From: Streptomyces sp. NRRL B-1347
GTDB taxonomy: Bacteria; Actinomycetota; Actinomycetes; Streptomycetales; Streptomycetaceae
Length of the DNA stretch: 64,000 bases
Assembly: GCF_000720325.1 (NCBI RefSeq)
Contig: NZ_JOJM01000003.1
Span: forward strand, 124,001-188,000
Direction of reading: 5' to 3'
Shown here: piece after piece, positions 34,953 to 44,830 of the stretch
How the letters are laid out: each line of letters opens with the position of its first letter
How positions within the stretch are numbered: position 1 is the first letter of the stretch
Notes under the pieces: model-generated
Database searches by the model: none
What the model was told of the DNA's origin: nothing
The model's input: only the letters and a program-made list of their open reading frames with translations
Program-made: the position numbers and the translations under genes

Positions 34953-36401
34953 ATGAGAGTTGCCGAGTACGTGGACCACGACGCGGTCGGGCTCGCGGAG
35001 CTCGTGGCCGCGGGCGAGGTCACCCCCGCCGAACTGGAGGCGGCCGCGCGCGAGGCCGCCGCAGCGGTCAACCCGCGGATCAACGCCGTCGTGGAGATGT
35101 GGCCGACCGATGACGAGCCCCGCCCGGGCGCGCCGCTGGCCGGGGTGCCCTTCCTGATCAAGGACCTCGGAGTCCCCATGGCCGGGCGGCGGATGGAGCT
35201 GGGCAGCCGCCTCGCGGCCGGCCACGTCGCCGGGGCCGACTCCTCGCTCATGCGGCGCTTCCGCCGTGCGGGGCTCGTGACGTTCGGGAGGAGCACGACG
35301 CCGGAGCTGGCGTACAGCATCGCGACCGAACCGGTGCTGTACGGCGCGACCCGCAACCCCTGGGACCCGGAGCTGAGCGCGGGCGGCTCCAGCGGGGGCG
35401 CGGGCGCGGCCGTCGCCGCGGGCGTGGTGCCGATCGCGCACGCCACCGACGCGGCGGGATCGCTGCGCATACCCGCCGCCCACAACGGCCTCTTCGGCCT
35501 CAAGCCCACCCGCGGCCGGGTCTCCATGGGCCCGGACGCCGACGAGATGTTCAACGGCCTGGTCGTGCACGGCGGCGTCAGCCGCACCGTGCGCGACAGC
35601 GCGGCCCTGCTCGACCAGATCCGCGGCCCGGAGCCGGGGGACCCCTACTTCGCGGCGGAGCCGTCCCGGCCCTACACGGAGGAAGTGGCCCGTCCCCCGG
35701 GCGTGCTGCGGATCGGCGTCCTCGCGCACGCGTGGGGCGGCCGCCGCACCACCGCGCCGGTGGCCGACGCCGTCTCCCGCACCGTGCTGCTGCTGGAGTC
35801 GCTCGGGCACGAGGTCGCGGAGGCCGAGGTCGGGCTCGGGGCGAGCTGGGAGGAGTTCGTCCTGGCCAACGCCCGTGTGGTCACGGCGAATCTCACGGTC
35901 CTGGTCGACGGGCTCGCCGCCGCGCTCGGCAGGCCCGTCGACTCCTCGACCCTCGAACCGGTGACCCTCGCCGGCTACCTCTACGGGCAGCGGGTCAGCG
36001 GCCCTCAGTTCGCCGCCGCCTTCGCGGTGCGCAACCAGGTCGCCCGCAGCCTGGGACGGTACTTCGACGCGTACGACGTGCTGCTCACGCCGACCCTGCC
36101 GGAGCTTCCCGCGCCGCTGGGGACCTTCGCCGAGGGCGCGGAGGCGCTGGACGGCCTCGGCTGGATGGAGCGCCTCAACGAACGCTCGCCGTTCACCATG
36201 CCGTTCAACGTCGCGGGCACGCCCGCCATGTCCGTACCGGTGACGGCCGACCCAGGGACGGGGCTCCCGGTCGGCATGCAGTTCGCCGCCGGGTACGGGC
36301 GCGAAGGGCTCCTCTTCCGGCTCGCCGGTCAGCTGGAACAGGCGAGCCCCTGGTCGGACCGCACCCCCGCGGTGTGGGCGGGGAACCACCCGGGCCGCTG
36401 A
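34953..36401 (+). CDS. Amidase-signature (AS) family amidase
   Basis: 482 aa. The Ser-cisSer-Lys triad is visible: K70 (VPFLIKDLG), the Gly/Ser loop SAGGSSGGAGAAVAAG with cis-Ser 146/147, and S170 in ATDAAGSLRIPA. It hydrolyses a carboxylic amide in the cytosol; the substrate is unknown. ATG 34953 has GGGAG upstream; TTG 34935 is in frame but unsupported. Expression is probably released when the TetR protein leaves the 34893 palindrome. Confidence 0.93.
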   Translation: MRVAEYVDHDAVGLAELVAAGEVTPAELEAAAREAAAAVNPRINAVVEMWPTDDEPRPGAPLAGVPFLIKDLGVPMAGRRMELGSRLAAGHVAGADSSLMRRFRRAGLVTFGRSTTPELAYSIATEPVLYGATRNPWDPELSAGGSSGGAGAAVAAGVVPIAHATDAAGSLRIPAAHNGLFGLKPTRGRVSMGPDADEMFNGLVVHGGVSRTVRDSAALLDQIRGPEPGDPYFAAEPSRPYTEEVARPPGVLRIGVLAHAWGGRRTTAPVADAVSRTVLLLESLGHEVAEAEVGLGASWEEFVLANARVVTANLTVLVDGLAAALGRPVDSSTLEPVTLAGYLYGQRVSGPQFAAAFAVRNQVARSLGRYFDAYDVLLTPTLPELPAPLGTFAEGAEALDGLGWMERLNERSPFTMPFNVAGTPAMSVPVTADPGTGLPVGMQFAAGYGREGLLFRLAGQLEQASPWSDRTPAVWAGNHPGR

Positions 36402-36429
36402 CACGCGTCCGCGGCCGGACCGACCGTGC

Positions 36430-37299
36430 TCACCAGCGGACGGCCGTGAAGTCGACCGGCTGCGGCCGCAGCAGGCGTACGCGCTCGGTGAGCAGGTGCA
36501 GCCGCCGGGACATCTCGTCGGCGTCGAGGCGGCGGCGGTCCCCGTGCCCCGGCAGCACCCACTCGAACCGCAGGCGTCCGGCCGTCCGGGCCAGGGAGGC
36601 CGCCAACTCCTCGATGGAGTACCAGGTCACGCTCTCCGCGACCTCCAGGTCACCCGTCGTACGGGACCAGTAGACGCTGTCGCCGCTGAAGCAGTACCGG
36701 TCGTCGGCGAGGTAGAGCACGCTGCCCCGGGTGTGACCGGGCAGCGGATGGGCGGTGACGCCCGGGCCGATCTCCACGGGTTCGAGGCCGCGGATCACCT
36801 GGTCCGCGTCCGGGGCCGCGTCGAGGTCGCCCTCGTGGATCCACAGCCGGGCGCCGAAGTGGTCGGCGTAGCGGCGGCCGTGCGCGGCGTGGTCGCGGTG
36901 GGTGAGCAGGACGTCGGTGACGGGCCCCGAGGCCGTGCAGCGCCGGGCCAGGTCACGGCTCCAGCGGGGGGTGTCGACCATCATGGCGGTGCCGGACGGC
37001 CGCCGCAGCAGATAGGAGTTGGCGCCCGCGGTGCGGGGCGAGTTGTGGCCGCAGATCAGGACGTTGTCGTCGAGCGGCAGCGGGAAGGGGTCGAGCGCCC
37101 GGTCCGGCCGCCCGGACGCCGGGCGGATCGACCGGGTGGGGCAGGCGAAGACGGCGGCGTGTAAGCGCCGGTTCTCCGCCTCGTCGCGCGGCGGCCGCAG
37201 GATCCGCGACTTGCCTCCGGCCTCGTCGATGAGGCCGGGTGCGAACTGCCGCGCGACATCGCAGTTGGTGCAGCGGTCGTCCACGTACCATCCGTCCAC
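36430..37299 (-). CDS. MBL-fold hydrolase with ferredoxin-like N-terminus, TTA codon 46
   Basis: 289 aa. A short N-terminal ferredoxin-like part (RCTNCDVARQFAP, later FACPTRSI) keeps only three Cys (C10, C13, C53), so it probably cannot hold a normal cluster. The metallo-beta-lactamase domain has H134-x-D-H137-x2-H140 (THRDHAAH), H189 (PLPGHTRGS) and D207 (FSGDSVYW). GTG 37299 has AAAGGAG upstream. Leu46 is encoded by TTA (37162-37164), implying bldA control. It converges with the amidase. Confidence 0.88.
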   Translation of the reverse strand: MDGWYVDDRCTNCDVARQFAPGLIDEAGGKSRILRPPRDEAENRRLHAAVFACPTRSIRPASGRPDRALDPFPLPLDDNVLICGHNSPRTAGANSYLLRRPSGTAMMVDTPRWSRDLARRCTASGPVTDVLLTHRDHAAHGRRYADHFGARLWIHEGDLDAAPDADQVIRGLEPVEIGPGVTAHPLPGHTRGSVLYLADDRYCFSGDSVYWSRTTGDLEVAESVTWYSIEELAASLARTAGRLRFEWVLPGHGDRRRLDADEMSRRLHLLTERVRLLRPQPVDFTAVRW

Positions 37300-37500
37300 G
37301 GCAGGGCTCCTTTGCGGAAGAGGGCCCGGGGAGAGGTTCCGTCCGGGGCTGTTCCAGGAATATCCCGCGCGGGGACGGAATCGGTAGGCCATGCCGACCT
37401 TGTGTTTCCCGGCAGGCGGCGCTCTCGCGGGTCGACAAATGCGGAGGAATCGCTCCACAGCGGACAGGCCTTTCCGCTGTGCCGGGGCGCGTCGGGGTCG

Positions 37501-38556
37501 TCAGTCGAGGTAGCCCGAGTCCCCTCCCTGGAACCACAGGTCCCGCTCGACCGTGCGCAGCGGGGCGCCGGTGCGGAAGCGCTCGACCAGGTCGGGGTTG
37601 CCCAGGTAGGCGCGGCCGTAGCTGACCAGGTCCGCGCCCCGGGACAGCCAGTGCTCGCCCTGCGCCAGGTCGCCCACCGTCTCGCCGATCTGGCCGCCGG
37701 GGTTCACGATGAAAGCGGTGGGCCAGCGCTTGCGCAGCTCCATGAGGACGTCATCGGACGCGGTCACCAGGACGTGGACGTAGGCCAGGCCGAGCGGGGC
37801 GAGAGCGTCGAACAGCGCGGCGTACAGGTCCGGCACGTCGTCCTCGACGATGTCCCAGACCTGGCCGCCGGGGGAGAGGCGGATGCCGACGCGCTCGGCG
37901 CCGACGGCGTCGGCGGTCGCCTCCGCGGCCTCGACGGCGAACCGGATGCGGCCCGCGACGGAGCCGCCGTAGGCGTCGGTGCGGAGATTGGCGTTGGAAG
38001 AGAGGAACTGCTGGATCAAGTAGCCGTTCGCGCCGTGCAGTTCGACGCCGTCGAAGCCCGCGGACACGGCGCGGCGTGCCGCGTCCGCGTACACCGCCAC
38101 CTCTCCCCCGACCTCCTTCGTCGACAGGGCGCGCGGCACGGGCGCGGGCAGGCGGCCGAAGTCGGCGCCGGCGAACACCTCGCCGCGCAGCGCGACCGCC
38201 GAGGGGCCCACGGGCCGCTGCCCGGCGACCTCCGGGTGCCCCACGCGGCCGCCGTGCATGATCTGGGCGAAGATGCGGCCGCCGTTGGTGTGCACCGCGG
38301 AGGTGACCGGCCGCCAGGCGGTGACCTGCGCGTCGTTGTACAGGCCGGGGGTGTTCGGGTTGGACTGGCCGACCAGGCTCGGCTGGACGCCTTCGCTGAC
38401 GATGAGTCCGGCGGTGGCGCGCCGCGCGTAGTGGGTGGCGGTCGACGCCGTCGGCAGCCCGTCCGTCCCTGCCCTCGCCCGGGTCATGGGGGCCATCACG
38501 ACCCGGTTCGGCAGGGCGAGTTCACCGAGGCGCAATCCCTCGAAAAGGCTGGTCAT
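37501..38556 (-). CDS. Old Yellow Enzyme family alkene reductase
   Basis: 351 aa. OYE motifs: LGELALPNRVVMAPMTRARA, QIMHGGRVGH (substrate His), GFDGVELHGANGYLIQQFLS and RTDAYGGS. It binds FMN and reduces activated C=C or nitro groups with NAD(P)H. Divergent from the MerR gene at 38673, whose operator lies between them; such pairs respond to electrophiles. Confidence 0.95.
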   Translation of the reverse strand: MTSLFEGLRLGELALPNRVVMAPMTRARAGTDGLPTASTATHYARRATAGLIVSEGVQPSLVGQSNPNTPGLYNDAQVTAWRPVTSAVHTNGGRIFAQIMHGGRVGHPEVAGQRPVGPSAVALRGEVFAGADFGRLPAPVPRALSTKEVGGEVAVYADAARRAVSAGFDGVELHGANGYLIQQFLSSNANLRTDAYGGSVAGRIRFAVEAAEATADAVGAERVGIRLSPGGQVWDIVEDDVPDLYAALFDALAPLGLAYVHVLVTASDDVLMELRKRWPTAFIVNPGGQIGETVGDLAQGEHWLSRGADLVSYGRAYLGNPDLVERFRTGAPLRTVERDLWFQGGDSGYLD

Positions 38557-38622
38557 GGTGGTGCCTCCCGGTAGCGGATGGGCGGGCCGGGGCTCCCGGC
38601 CCGTTCGTCGGCTACGCTAAAA

Positions 38623-38640
38623 CCTGACATGGACGTCAGG
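38623..38640. promoter_or_regulatory. MerR operator between OYE and MerR genes
   Basis: CCTGAC-N6-GTCAGG forms an 18-bp dyad in the 116-bp divergent region. Confidence 0.65.
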
Positions 38641-38672
38641 GGCAAGGTGAGAGAGGCCACAGGGGAGGCGGC

Positions 38673-39044
38673 ATGCGCATCGGCGAACTCGCGACCCGCA
38701 CCGGGGTGAGCGTGCGGTCACTGCGGTACTACGAGGAGCAGGGCCTGCTCGCTGCCGAGCGCAGCCCGAGCGGTCAACGGCACTACGGGGCCCGCGCCGT
38801 GGACCGCGTCCAGCGGATCCAGCAGCTGTACCGCGCGGGCCTGCCGAGCAGGTCGATCCGCGAACTCCTGCCGTGCGTGGCCACGGGCGAGGCGACGCCG
38901 GAGCTCATCACCTGGCTCGCGGGCGAGCGCGACCGCATCGACCGCCGGATCGACGACCTCAAGGACACCCGGAACCGCCTCGACGACATCATCACCACGG
39001 CGACCACCGCACTGCACACGGGACAGGCCTGCAAAGTGTCTTGA
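38673..39044 (+). CDS. MerR-family regulator
   Basis: 123 aa. It has a MerR HTH (IGELATRTGVSVRSLRYYEE), a recognition wing (SGQRHYGARAVDRVQRI) and a dimer helix ending in a short tail with Cys (TGQACKVS). The size fits small drug- or aldehyde-responsive MerR proteins. It probably activates the divergent OYE gene. Confidence 0.94.
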   Translation: MRIGELATRTGVSVRSLRYYEEQGLLAAERSPSGQRHYGARAVDRVQRIQQLYRAGLPSRSIRELLPCVATGEATPELITWLAGERDRIDRRIDDLKDTRNRLDDIITTATTALHTGQACKVS

Positions 39045-39077
39045 CGCCTCGTCAGGAAGTGTGTACGGACGGGGCGT

Positions 39078-40481
39078 TCAGCGCTGCTCGTCGGCCACCG
39101 GATAGGGGACGAACGTGCTGCTGTGCTGGTCGATGCGCAGGGAGCGGCCGAGCGGGGGTGCCGCGCGCTGGGGGCAGTCGAGGCGTTCGCAGACGCGGCA
39201 GCCCATGCCGATGGGGGTGACCGCGGTGTCGCTTTCGAGGTCGAGCCCTTCGGAGTAGACGACCCGGTGGGCGTGGCGGATCTCGCAGCCGAGGCCGATG
39301 GCGTACGTCCTGCCGGGCTCGCCCCAGCCGCCGCGGTGCCGGGTGATCGCCCTGGCGGTCCACAAGTAGCGCTGCCCGTCGGGCATTTCGGCGACCTGGA
39401 CGTGGATGCGGCCGGGCGCGGCGAAGGCCTCGTAGACGTTCCACAGCGGGCAGGTGCCGCCGGCCCGGGAGAAGTGGAAGGCGGTGGCGGACTGGCGCTT
39501 GGACATGTTGCCCGCGCGGTCGACGCGGACGAAGGAGAACGGGACGCCGCGGAGCCGGGGCCGCTGCAGGGTGCTCAGGCGGTGGCAGACGGTCTCGTAG
39601 CCGAGGCCGTAGCGGTCGGTGAGGCGTTCGATGTCGTAGCGGGCCTCCTCGGCCGCCTCGTGGAAGGCGGCGTACGGCAGGATCACGGCGGCGGCGAAGT
39701 AGTGGGCGATGCCGATCCGGGCCAGGGTGTGGGCGGGTGAGCCGGGCGTGAAGTCGTCGGCGGCCTGCCCGTCGAGTCCGTCGCCGTATTCGAGCAGGGC
39801 GAGCTGGGTGGCCATGCGGAAGGCGCGCTGGCCGGGCCGCAGCCGGGTGGAGAGGTGGAGGGTCCGGGTCGCCGCGTCGTAGTGGTGCAGATGGCCGCCG
39901 GCCCCGGCCGACAGGCGAACGCCGTGGGTGTCGGAGAGTCGGGCCGCCAGGGCTCGCAGGACCTCGCCGGGCCGGATGCCGATCTCCTCGGCGAGGCGCT
40001 CGGCGGCGAGGTCGGTGTCGTGCAGGTAGTTCTGGCGGCGGTAGAAGAAGTCGCGGATCTCCTCGTGGGGCGAGCGGGGCGCCTCGGCGGCGGCGCGCCC
40101 TTCGGCGGCCCCGGCGACGCGCTCGGACAGGAGCTGGTTGCGGCGGCCGAGGTCGAGGAGCACCCGCGCCACCTCCGGCATGCGGGTGGCGAGTTCGGCG
40201 AGGTCGGAGGTGGAGACCCGGGACGCGCCGATCTCCGCGGTCAGCGCCTCGCGCAGATCCGCGACCAGGCGGGTCGTGTCGCGCTCGGAGAAGAAGCCCG
40301 GGTCGACGCCGAAGGTCTCGGTGACCCGGAGCAGGACGGGGACGGTCAGCGGCCGGGAGTCGTGCTCCATCTGGTTCAGATAGCTCGGCGAGATGCCCAG
40401 GACGCGCGCGAGTTCCGCCTGGCTGAGGCGGCGCTCCTCGCGGAGCCTGCGCAGTCGTGCTCCCGCGTAGGTCTTGCTCAC
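39078..40481 (-). CDS. RamB/ScfR-type regulator of the glyoxylate bypass
   Basis: 467 aa. The N-terminal XRE HTH (RLRRLREERRLSQAELARVL, GISPSYLNQMEHDSRPL) is followed by a large ScfR/RamB-type domain with an IrrE-like region (QRAFRMATQLALLE) and a C-terminal Cys cluster (GMGCRVCERLDCPQR). In corynebacteria, RamB represses isocitrate lyase and malate synthase. The divergent aceA-aceB genes here make the same job very likely. GTG 40481 has GGAGGAG upstream. Confidence 0.92.
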   Translation of the reverse strand: MSKTYAGARLRRLREERRLSQAELARVLGISPSYLNQMEHDSRPLTVPVLLRVTETFGVDPGFFSERDTTRLVADLREALTAEIGASRVSTSDLAELATRMPEVARVLLDLGRRNQLLSERVAGAAEGRAAAEAPRSPHEEIRDFFYRRQNYLHDTDLAAERLAEEIGIRPGEVLRALAARLSDTHGVRLSAGAGGHLHHYDAATRTLHLSTRLRPGQRAFRMATQLALLEYGDGLDGQAADDFTPGSPAHTLARIGIAHYFAAAVILPYAAFHEAAEEARYDIERLTDRYGLGYETVCHRLSTLQRPRLRGVPFSFVRVDRAGNMSKRQSATAFHFSRAGGTCPLWNVYEAFAAPGRIHVQVAEMPDGQRYLWTARAITRHRGGWGEPGRTYAIGLGCEIRHAHRVVYSEGLDLESDTAVTPIGMGCRVCERLDCPQRAAPPLGRSLRIDQHSSTFVPYPVADEQR

Positions 40482-40532
40482 CGCGCGCTCCTCCGTGTCC
40501 GGGACGGATGGGATCGAGCCCCGGCCTGGTCC

Positions 40533-40581
40533 GGGGTCCGGGGTCCGGGGTCCGGGGTCCGGGGTCCGGGGTCCGGGGTCC
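40533..40581. repeat. Tandem heptamer (GGGGTCC)7
   Basis: Seven perfect head-to-tail copies of GGGGTCC (49 bp), 51 bp upstream of the RamB-type start. Heptamer periodicity rules out coding use; slippage could change promoter geometry. Confidence 0.95.
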
Positions 40582-40678
40582 GGGCCAGCGTAGGCGAAAC
40601 GGCGCCCGTCGCACCCTTCGCAAGCTTGGCAATCCGGAGCGGGAAGATGCGCAGAACTTGGCACGCCTCCATCATTGA

Positions 40679-40693
40679 TGGCACTCAGTGCCA
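40679..40693. promoter_or_regulatory. Inverted repeat TGGCAC-TCA-GTGCCA
   Basis: A perfect 6-bp dyad with a 3-bp centre, followed directly by another GTGCCA (40694-40699). Possible operator for the RamB-type protein. Confidence 0.5.
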
Positions 40694-40944
40694 GTGCCAG
40701 AGTCTCAGTGCGGCCCGCCGGACCCGGCAGGCGCCGCCCGGCACCGGGACTCAATTCACCGCCCTGACAGCGGAGTTCCCGATATCGGCGGCGGCTCGTA
40801 CCGGCAGCGTTGCTCACCTTCGCCCCACCGGGGTGACGGCGGGCCGCGCCTTCCGAACGTGCTTGATGAGACACGCAGTGCCAATCCCGGGCCGAGTGCG
40901 CGACGGAGTTGGCAGACGCCACAACCGAGGAGACGGTGACAGTC

Positions 40945-42225
<1,281 letters not shown>

Positions 42226-42232
42226 GCGCCCC

Positions 42233-42266
42233 GCGGACCGGCGCCGGGCGCCCGGCGCCGGTCCGC
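42233..42266. terminator. 34-bp perfect palindrome between aceA and aceB
   Basis: 17 bp on each side of the centre at 42249/42250 are exactly complementary (GCGGACCGGCGCCGGGC and its reverse complement). It starts 8 bp after the aceA stop and 41 bp before aceB. It could stop or reduce transcription into aceB or protect the aceA mRNA 3' end. Confidence 0.75.
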
Positions 42267-42306
42267 AGCTCGGCTCGGGAGAGTCCGTCCAGTACCGGAG
42301 AGTCCA

Positions 42307-43902
42307 ATGACCACCAGCACCCTCACCCATGACGTCCGCGTCCGCGCGCCCTTCGGCGAGCGCCACGACGAGATCCTCACGCCCGCCGCACTGGACTTCG
42401 TCGGCCGCCTCGCCGCCGCGTTCGGCCAGCGGCGGCAGGAGCTGCTCAAGGAGCGCCGCCGCCAGGCCCTGCGCCTGGCCGGCGGCTCCCCGCTCGACTT
42501 CCCCCTGGCCACCACCGCCGTCCGCGCCGACCCGACGTGGCGCGTGGCACCGCCCGCCCCGGGCCTCACCGACCGCCGCGTCGAGATCACCGGCCCGCCC
42601 GAACGCCGCGCGGCCGTCGACGCCCTCAACTCCGGTGCGCGGGTGTGGACAGCGGACTTCGCGGACGCCACATCCCCCACCTGGGACAACATCGTCGGCG
42701 GCCAGCTCGTCCTGCGTGACGTGGTCGAGCGGCGCATCGGCTTCGCCACGGCCGACGACGGCAAGGAGTACCGGCTCGCCGGGCGGCCCGCCACCCTCGT
42801 GGTCCGGCCGCGCGGCCTGCACCTGGACGAGGCGCACCTGGAGTACGCGGGCCGGTCCGTGCCCGCCGCGCTCGTCGACTTCGGCCTGTACTTCTTCCAC
42901 TGCGCGCGGCCGCAGCTCGACGCGGGCCACGGCCCGTACTTCTCCCTGCCCAAGCTGGAGAACCGCTACGAGGCCCGGCTGTGGAACGACGTGTTCCTGC
43001 TCGCCCAGGAACTCCTCGGCATCCCCCGGGGGACGGTCCGCGCCACCGTCCTGATCGAGACGATCACCGCCGCGTTCGAGATGGAGGAGATCCTCTACGA
43101 ACTGCGCGAGCACGCGGCCGGGCTCAACGCGGGCCGCTCGGACCATCTGTTCAGCCTGATCAAGACGTTCGGCCACCGCCCCGACTTCCTGCTGCCCGAC
43201 CGCGCCGAGGTCACCATGACCGCCCCGTTCCTGCGGGCGTACACCGATCTCCTGGTGCGCACCTGTCACCGGCGGGGCGCCCACGCCGTCGGCGGCATGG
43301 CGGCCCAGGTGCCGGACCGGGATCCGGCCGCCCGGGAGGCGGCCCTCGCCACCGTGCGCCTCGACAAGGAGCGGGAGGCCGAGGGCGGCTTCGACGGCTC
43401 CCGGGTCGCCCACCCCGGGCTCGTGTCCACGTGCCGCGCGGTGTTCGACGGCGTCCTCGGCGAGCGGCCGCACCAGATCGACCGCACGCGAGACGACGTG
43501 GCGGTCACCGCCGCCGACCTGCTCTCGGTGCGGCGCGTCAGCGGACCGCCCACGCCGGAGGGCGTGCGCACCAACATCGCTGTGGCGCTGCGGTACTTCG
43601 CCGCCTGGCTGCGCGGCCGGGGCGCCGTCGCCCTGTACGGCCTCATGGAGGACACGGCCACCGCCGAGCTCGCCCGGACGCAGGTCTGGCAGTGGCTGCG
43701 GCACCAGGTGATCGACAAGGAGACGGTGCTCCGGCTCCTCGACGACGAGGTCGCCGCGCTCGGCGGCGCGTACCCGTGGGCTCCCCTCGACGAGGTCCGC
43801 GCGCTCTTCGAACGGACCGCGCTGTCCGTCGAGTTGCCGCAGTTCTTCACTCCGGACGCGTACGCGCGGCACCTGGTGCGGCGGACGGGGGCCGGGGCGT
43901 GA
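42307..43902 (+). CDS. aceB: Malate synthase A
   Basis: 531 aa. Malate synthase motifs: LVVRPRGLHLDEAHLEY (catalytic Arg), PKLENRYEARLWNDVFLLAQ, TVLIETITAAFEMEEILYEL (Mg-binding Glu) and GLMEDTATAELARTQVWQW. It condenses glyoxylate with acetyl-CoA to malate. The segment NAGRSDHLFSLIKTF differs from the usual NAGRWDYIFS. The end overlaps the dehydrogenase start by 4 nt (GTGA), so the two are translationally coupled. Confidence 0.96.
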   Translation: MTTSTLTHDVRVRAPFGERHDEILTPAALDFVGRLAAAFGQRRQELLKERRRQALRLAGGSPLDFPLATTAVRADPTWRVAPPAPGLTDRRVEITGPPERRAAVDALNSGARVWTADFADATSPTWDNIVGGQLVLRDVVERRIGFATADDGKEYRLAGRPATLVVRPRGLHLDEAHLEYAGRSVPAALVDFGLYFFHCARPQLDAGHGPYFSLPKLENRYEARLWNDVFLLAQELLGIPRGTVRATVLIETITAAFEMEEILYELREHAAGLNAGRSDHLFSLIKTFGHRPDFLLPDRAEVTMTAPFLRAYTDLLVRTCHRRGAHAVGGMAAQVPDRDPAAREAALATVRLDKEREAEGGFDGSRVAHPGLVSTCRAVFDGVLGERPHQIDRTRDDVAVTAADLLSVRRVSGPPTPEGVRTNIAVALRYFAAWLRGRGAVALYGLMEDTATAELARTQVWQWLRHQVIDKETVLRLLDDEVAALGGAYPWAPLDEVRALFERTALSVELPQFFTPDAYARHLVRRTGAGA

Positions 43903-44768
43903 GCGGGGGCGTCCGGCGCGTCGGCGTGGTCGGCGGCGGGCAGATGGGGGCGGGCATCGCCGAGGTGTGCGCGCGGGCGGGCCTGGACACGGTGGTCTGC
44001 GAGGTGGACGCGGTCGCGGCCCGCGCCGCCCGGGACCGGGTCGCGGCGTCGCTCGACCGCGCGGTGCGGCGCGGCAAGCTGGAGCGCACGGCGGCGCGTG
44101 ACGCGCTCGACCGCACGGTGTTCACCGGCAGCCTGGAGGACCTGGCCGACCGGCAGCTGGTCGTCGAGGCCGTCGTGGAGAACCCGGACGCCAAGACCGA
44201 GGTCTTCGCCGCCCTCGACAAGATCGTCGAGGATCCGGCCGCCGTCCTCGCCACCAACACCTCGTCCCTGCCGGTCACGCGGCTCGGCATGGCGACCGCT
44301 CGTGCGGACCGGGTCGTGGGCCTGCACTTCTTCAACCCCGTACCCGTGCTGCCGCTGGTGGAGGTCGTGACCTCGCTGCACACCTCCGCCGCGACGGTCG
44401 CCGCGGCCGAGGACTTCGCGGCCCGCGCGCTCGGCAAGACGGTGATCCGCTCCAAGGACCGGGCGGGCTTCGTCGTCAACGCGCTGCTCATCCCCTATCT
44501 GCTGGCCGCGGTGCGGATGGCGGAGTCCGGCTTCGCCACGGCCGCGGACATCGACGCGGGCATGGAGCTGGGCTGCGCCCACCCCATGGGCCCGCTGAAG
44601 CTCGCGGACCTGATCGGCCTGGACACCGTGGCCTCGATCGCGGAGTCCCTCTACGACGAGTTCCGCGAGCCGCTGTACGCGCCGCCGCCGCTGCTCCAGC
44701 GCATGGTGGAGGCGGGCCTCCTCGGCCGGAAGTCCGGCCGCGGCTTCCACGTCCACGAGCGGGGCTGA
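43899..44768 (+). CDS. 3-hydroxybutyryl-CoA dehydrogenase
   Basis: 289 aa. It has the NAD-binding VGVVGGGQMGAGIAEVCARA, LATNTSSLPVTRL, GLHFFNPVPVLPLVEVV with the catalytic His, and a C-terminal GMELGCAHPMGPLKLADLIG helix region. It oxidises (S)-3-hydroxyacyl-CoA. Coupled to aceB by a 4-nt overlap, linking short fatty-acid oxidation to the glyoxylate bypass. The same gene order is, as I recall, found in S. coelicolor. Confidence 0.94.
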   Translation: MSGGVRRVGVVGGGQMGAGIAEVCARAGLDTVVCEVDAVAARAARDRVAASLDRAVRRGKLERTAARDALDRTVFTGSLEDLADRQLVVEAVVENPDAKTEVFAALDKIVEDPAAVLATNTSSLPVTRLGMATARADRVVGLHFFNPVPVLPLVEVVTSLHTSAATVAAAEDFAARALGKTVIRSKDRAGFVVNALLIPYLLAAVRMAESGFATAADIDAGMELGCAHPMGPLKLADLIGLDTVASIAESLYDEFREPLYAPPPLLQRMVEAGLLGRKSGRGFHVHERG

Positions 44769-44802
44769 GGAGGGCCCGCACGGTCGGCGCGGCCGCTCAG
44801 GC

Positions 44803-44830
44803 GGAGGTCTCCGCTCGGGCGGAGACCTCC
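44803..44830. terminator. Bidirectional terminator hairpin
   Basis: GGAGGTCTCCGC (44803-44814) pairs with GCGGAGACCTCC (44819-44830) across a 4-nt loop, ending exactly at the stop codon of the convergent SnoaL-like gene. Confidence 0.8.

Larger units (their letters stand above)
40482..40944. other. RamB/aceA control region
   Basis: 463 bp without a gene. It contains the heptamer tandem repeat, an inverted TGGCAC/GTGCCA element and scattered TTGGCA or TGCCAA half-sites at about 40625, 40659, 40878 and 40909. The last carries the codons just before aceA. GAGGAG at 40927-40932 serves the aceA start. Confidence 0.7.

Noticed and set aside
40533..40581. Tandem repeat considered as a CRISPR-like array
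   Set aside because: Unit of 7 bp without spacers and no cas genes; a simple tandem repeat.
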